NCBI RefSeq assembly: GCF_001580615.1
Contig: NZ_LHZC01000033.1
Span: forward strand, 1 to 52,473
DNA from: Acetobacter malorum
GTDB taxonomy: Bacteria; Pseudomonadota; Alphaproteobacteria; Acetobacterales; Acetobacteraceae
Direction: 5' to 3'
DNA length: 52,473 nt
Shown: positions 51,422 through 52,473 of the stretch, in pieces
Numbering within the stretch: the first letter of the stretch is position 1
Layout: every line of letters starts with the position of its first letter
Translations under genes and position numbers: made by a program
Notes under the pieces: generated by a model
What the model saw: the letters and a program-made list of their open reading frames with translations, nothing else
Database searches by the model: none
Told to the model about the DNA's origin: nothing

Positions 51422-52366
51422 ATGTCGATGACTGACCCGACAACCATCGCCCCTTCCCAGACGCACTCCTCAGCCAATGGGCCCCTGCTCAAGCAGGCCA
51501 TGGCGGCCCGCGCCAAAGTGATTGAAGCGACAATTGACCAGCTTATCCCGCCCACCAGCGGTGGGGATGCGCGTCTGATTGACGCCATGCGCTATGCCAC
51601 GCTGGGCGGTGGCAAGCGCCTGCGTGGCTATCTGGCCATGGCAACCGCCAGCCTGTTTGATGTGCCGGACTGCCAGTCCGCCCGCGTTGCGGCCTCTGTT
51701 GAAATGCTGCACGCCTACTCACTGGTGCATGATGATCTGCCGGCCATGGACGATGATGATCTGCGCCGCGGTCAGCCCTCCACACACCGCAAGTTTGATG
51801 AAGCCACGGCCATTCTGGCTGGTGACGCTCTTCAGACCAAAGCGTTCGAAATTCTGGCGGAAGCCGAAACGCACGAAAGCACGACTGTGCGCATCGCCCT
51901 GATCACCGCTTTCGCGCAGGCCTCAGGCGCTGCAGGGATGGTGGGTGGTCAGATGATCGACATGGAAGGCGAAGGCCGCGCCCTGCCGCTGGAAGAAGTC
52001 CGTCACCTGCATGCCCTGAAAACCGGCTGCCTGATCCGCTACTCGGCCGAAGCCGGAGCCATTCTCGGGCAGGCCAAACCGGAACTTCAGCAGCGTCTGC
52101 GCTCCTACGGCGCCAATATTGGTGCGGCCTTCCAGATTGCGGATGACGTGCTGGACGCCACAGCCACGGCTGAAGAGCTGGGCAAGACGGCGGGCAAGGA
52201 TGAAGCCTCTGGCAAATCCACTTATGTTGCCCTTCTGGGCATTGACGGCGCACGCGCCGAAGCAGAACGCATGGCCAAAAGCGCCATTGAAGATCTTGCT
52301 CCGTTTGGAGAGCAGGCCGACCGCCTGCGAGATCTGGCCTATTACGTGATTGAACGCAGGAACTAA
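51422..52366 (+). CDS. ispA: Polyprenyl (farnesyl/geranyl) diphosphate synthase
   Basis: Condenses IPP with DMAPP and GPP to farnesyl diphosphate, 314 residues. The first aspartate-rich motif is in LVHDDLPAMDDDDLRRG, the second in FQIADDVLDATA. GGGKRLRGYL binds the diphosphate. The start lies one base after the xseB stop (an ATG two codons later is equally possible), so the two are translationally linked. The product feeds hopanoids, quinone side chains and undecaprenyl phosphate. Confidence 0.94.
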   Translation: MSMTDPTTIAPSQTHSSANGPLLKQAMAARAKVIEATIDQLIPPTSGGDARLIDAMRYATLGGGKRLRGYLAMATASLFDVPDCQSARVAASVEMLHAYSLVHDDLPAMDDDDLRRGQPSTHRKFDEATAILAGDALQTKAFEILAEAETHESTTVRIALITAFAQASGAAGMVGGQMIDMEGEGRALPLEEVRHLHALKTGCLIRYSAEAGAILGQAKPELQQRLRSYGANIGAAFQIADDVLDATATAEELGKTAGKDEASGKSTYVALLGIDGARAEAERMAKSAIEDLAPFGEQADRLRDLAYYVIERRN

Positions 52367-52371
52367 GAAGA

Positions 52372-52473
52372 ATGTCGGACAAGCCCCAGATTCCCACCCT
52401 TGGCCGTTTTCCTGCTCTGGACCGGGTAGCCTACCCGTCTGACATGCGGAACCTTTCGGTCGAGCAGCTCAAG
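52372..52473 (+). CDS. dxs: 1-deoxy-D-xylulose-5-phosphate synthase, N-terminal fragment
   Basis: Only the first 34 codons are in the window. They read MSDKPQIPTLGRFPALDRVA followed by YPSDMRNLSVEQLK, the short leader and first helix typical of Dxs. The gene starts five bases after the ispA stop and completes the xseB-ispA-dxs order. The thiamine-diphosphate domains lie beyond the edge, so the call depends on the N-terminal pattern and on context. Confidence 0.85.
   Translation, partial: MSDKPQIPTLGRFPALDRVAYPSDMRNLSVEQLK

Noticed and set aside
1..52473. CRISPR arrays, transposases, integrases, attachment sites
   Set aside because: No regularly spaced repeats, no transposase or integrase motifs, and no duplicated tRNA ends were seen on reading both strands.

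Overview
The window looks like chromosomal DNA of an alphaproteobacterium, most likely an acetic acid bacterium (Acetobacteraceae). This is inferred from the moderately high G+C, the xseB-ispA-dxs gene order, an alphaproteobacterial LexA box (GTTC-N7-GTTC) and protein style; no database was searched. I see no insertion sequence, prophage, integrase or CRISPR array.

Layout. 0-3.2 kb: a NUDIX hydrolase and a short UvrA. 3.3-10.8 kb: molybdenum cofactor genes (mobB, moeA) and a membrane-bound, periplasm-facing formate dehydrogenase operon (fdoG-fdoH-fdoI-fdhE-moeA). The catalytic subunit carries Cys where the E. coli enzyme has selenocysteine, and an FNR-like box lies at the expected distance from a candidate -10. 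11.3-13.8 kb: a TonB-dependent receptor of unknown ligand.

13.9-33.8 kb is a nearly continuous purine catabolism island. It holds guanine deaminase, xanthine dehydrogenase (xdhABC), an NCS2 permease, HIU hydrolase, OHCU decarboxylase, PuuE allantoinase, allantoate amidohydrolase, an ureidoglycine-glyoxylate aminotransferase and the oxalurate/oxamate genes hpxX, hpxY, hpxW and hpxZ. Two paralogous LysR regulators and one GntR regulator are embedded in it. No classical uricase, HpxO or PuuD is present. A two-dinucleotide-fold flavoprotein heads the HIU/OHCU/allantoin operon and is the natural candidate for urate oxidation. Both LysR intergenic regions share a T-N11-A motif, and a tandem GntR-type operator precedes the allantoate operon.

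34.1-39.1 kb: phosphoglucomutase, then a lower-G+C pair made of a CitA-like transporter and an OprO/P-type porin. 39.15-42.5 kb: a secreted pepsin-like aspartic peptidase whose reading frame meets an autotransporter beta-barrel frame in the -1 phase, exactly at a C CCT TTT slippery heptamer followed by a stop. This is the most unusual locus in the window. 42.7-47.5 kb: a zinc metallopeptidase, an SOS-box-controlled imuA without imuB, and a two-gene copper-uptake-like operon. 47.6-52.5 kb: tRNA-Gln, ppx, rlmE, a ROK sugar kinase, tusA, xseB, ispA and the start of dxs.
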